Source of the DNA: Heliocidaris tuberculata
Lineage: Eukaryota; Echinodermata; Echinoidea; Camarodonta; Echinometridae
DNA: 64,000 nucleotides
Assembly: GCA_025618425.1 (NCBI GenBank)
Contig: CM046846.1
Coordinates: forward strand, 606,001-670,000
Reading direction: 5' to 3'
A program made the position numbers and the translations under genes. The notes under the pieces are model-generated. The model was not told where the DNA came from and ran no database searches. It saw only the letters and a program-made list of their open reading frames with translations. Positions 63,613 to 64,000 of this stretch are shown here, piece by piece. Positions within the stretch are counted from its first letter, which is position 1. Each line of letters begins with the position of its first letter.

Positions 63613-64000
63613 GTAATATTAATTATTCATCTTGAATTATATTCGATCATTTGTTTTTTAGAGCGTTTTTTAGGACGAAGTTCGATGGCTTCGGACACGA
63701 TATCGGTACCACACACGGATATGCATTGACTTGTGCATGCTTGTGAGACAATGCCCGATCATCGAGCAGTCATAAACATAAACTTATTTTTTCGAACAAA
63801 TTAAACTAGGAAATGGCAGTTTCAGATACAGTGATCATGAATATACATAAATATGTGATTATTTGAAGTTTTGTTTTTGTCTATGAATTTTCAAACATGT
63901 GTCAGATAAGAATATTTATACCCCCAAACATTGTTCTATTAGTATTGATCAGGAAGTTGTGCACGGTTTAGCATGTTTAGCAAACGTTGATTTCTACGTG
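63613..64000 (+). other. First intron of the right-edge gene
   Basis: Sequence after the phase-1 donor; no second exon identified before the window ends. Confidence 0.4.

Overview
This window is animal nuclear DNA: short coding exons joined by consistent GT-AG introns, multi-kilobase introns, and dense small interspersed repeats. The tRNA-derived SINEs, the many short hAT-type non-autonomous elements with long G tracts and the AT-rich introns rich in TACATGTA fit a marine deuterostome. A sea urchin is my best guess; this is inference, since no search could be run. There is no bacterial operon, CRISPR array, rRNA gene or canonical tRNA gene.

Layout. (1) 747-5581 (+): the C-terminal ~258 residues, in six exons, of a degenerin/ENaC/ASIC-family cation channel whose 5' part lies left of the window. 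(2) 5.6-15.2 kb: no recognisable protein gene; SINE fragments, MITEs, microsatellites and a possible untranslated first exon near 12.3 kb. (3) 15222-34177 (+): a complete FBXW7 (Cdc4/archipelago) gene in ten coding exons, predicted 747 aa, with the dimerisation segment, F-box and eight WD40 repeats. Its N-terminus is unusual: two exons encode a ComEA-type tandem helix-hairpin-helix module followed by a serine-rich linker. (4) 34.2-44.5 kb: FBXW7 3' flank, many MITEs (one nested in another), no gene. (5) 44589-48052 (-): the C-terminal ~263 residues of TBCK (end of the TBC domain plus a rhodanese-like domain). It carries a ~200-bp tandem array holding four copies of the 5' part of one coding exon, and is cut off at a gap of exactly 500 N (48138-48637). 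(6) 48.6-53.5 kb: repeats only. (7) 53585-56986 (+): a small secreted, acidic protein of 130 aa with one EGF-like domain, in four exons; function unknown. (8) 57-63.4 kb: tandem repeats, a near-perfect 39-bp-stem hairpin, a 54-base G run and a composite tandem repeat. (9) 63492-63612 (+): a first coding exon with a signal peptide; the gene continues beyond the window.

The genes do not form a pathway. FBXW7 (substrate receptor of an SCF ubiquitin ligase), TBCK (membrane trafficking and mTOR-linked regulator), the channel and the secreted EGF protein are neighbours. The observations most worth following are the helix-hairpin-helix N-terminus on FBXW7, the in-frame duplicated TBCK exon segment, and several well-bounded mobile elements with target-site duplications.
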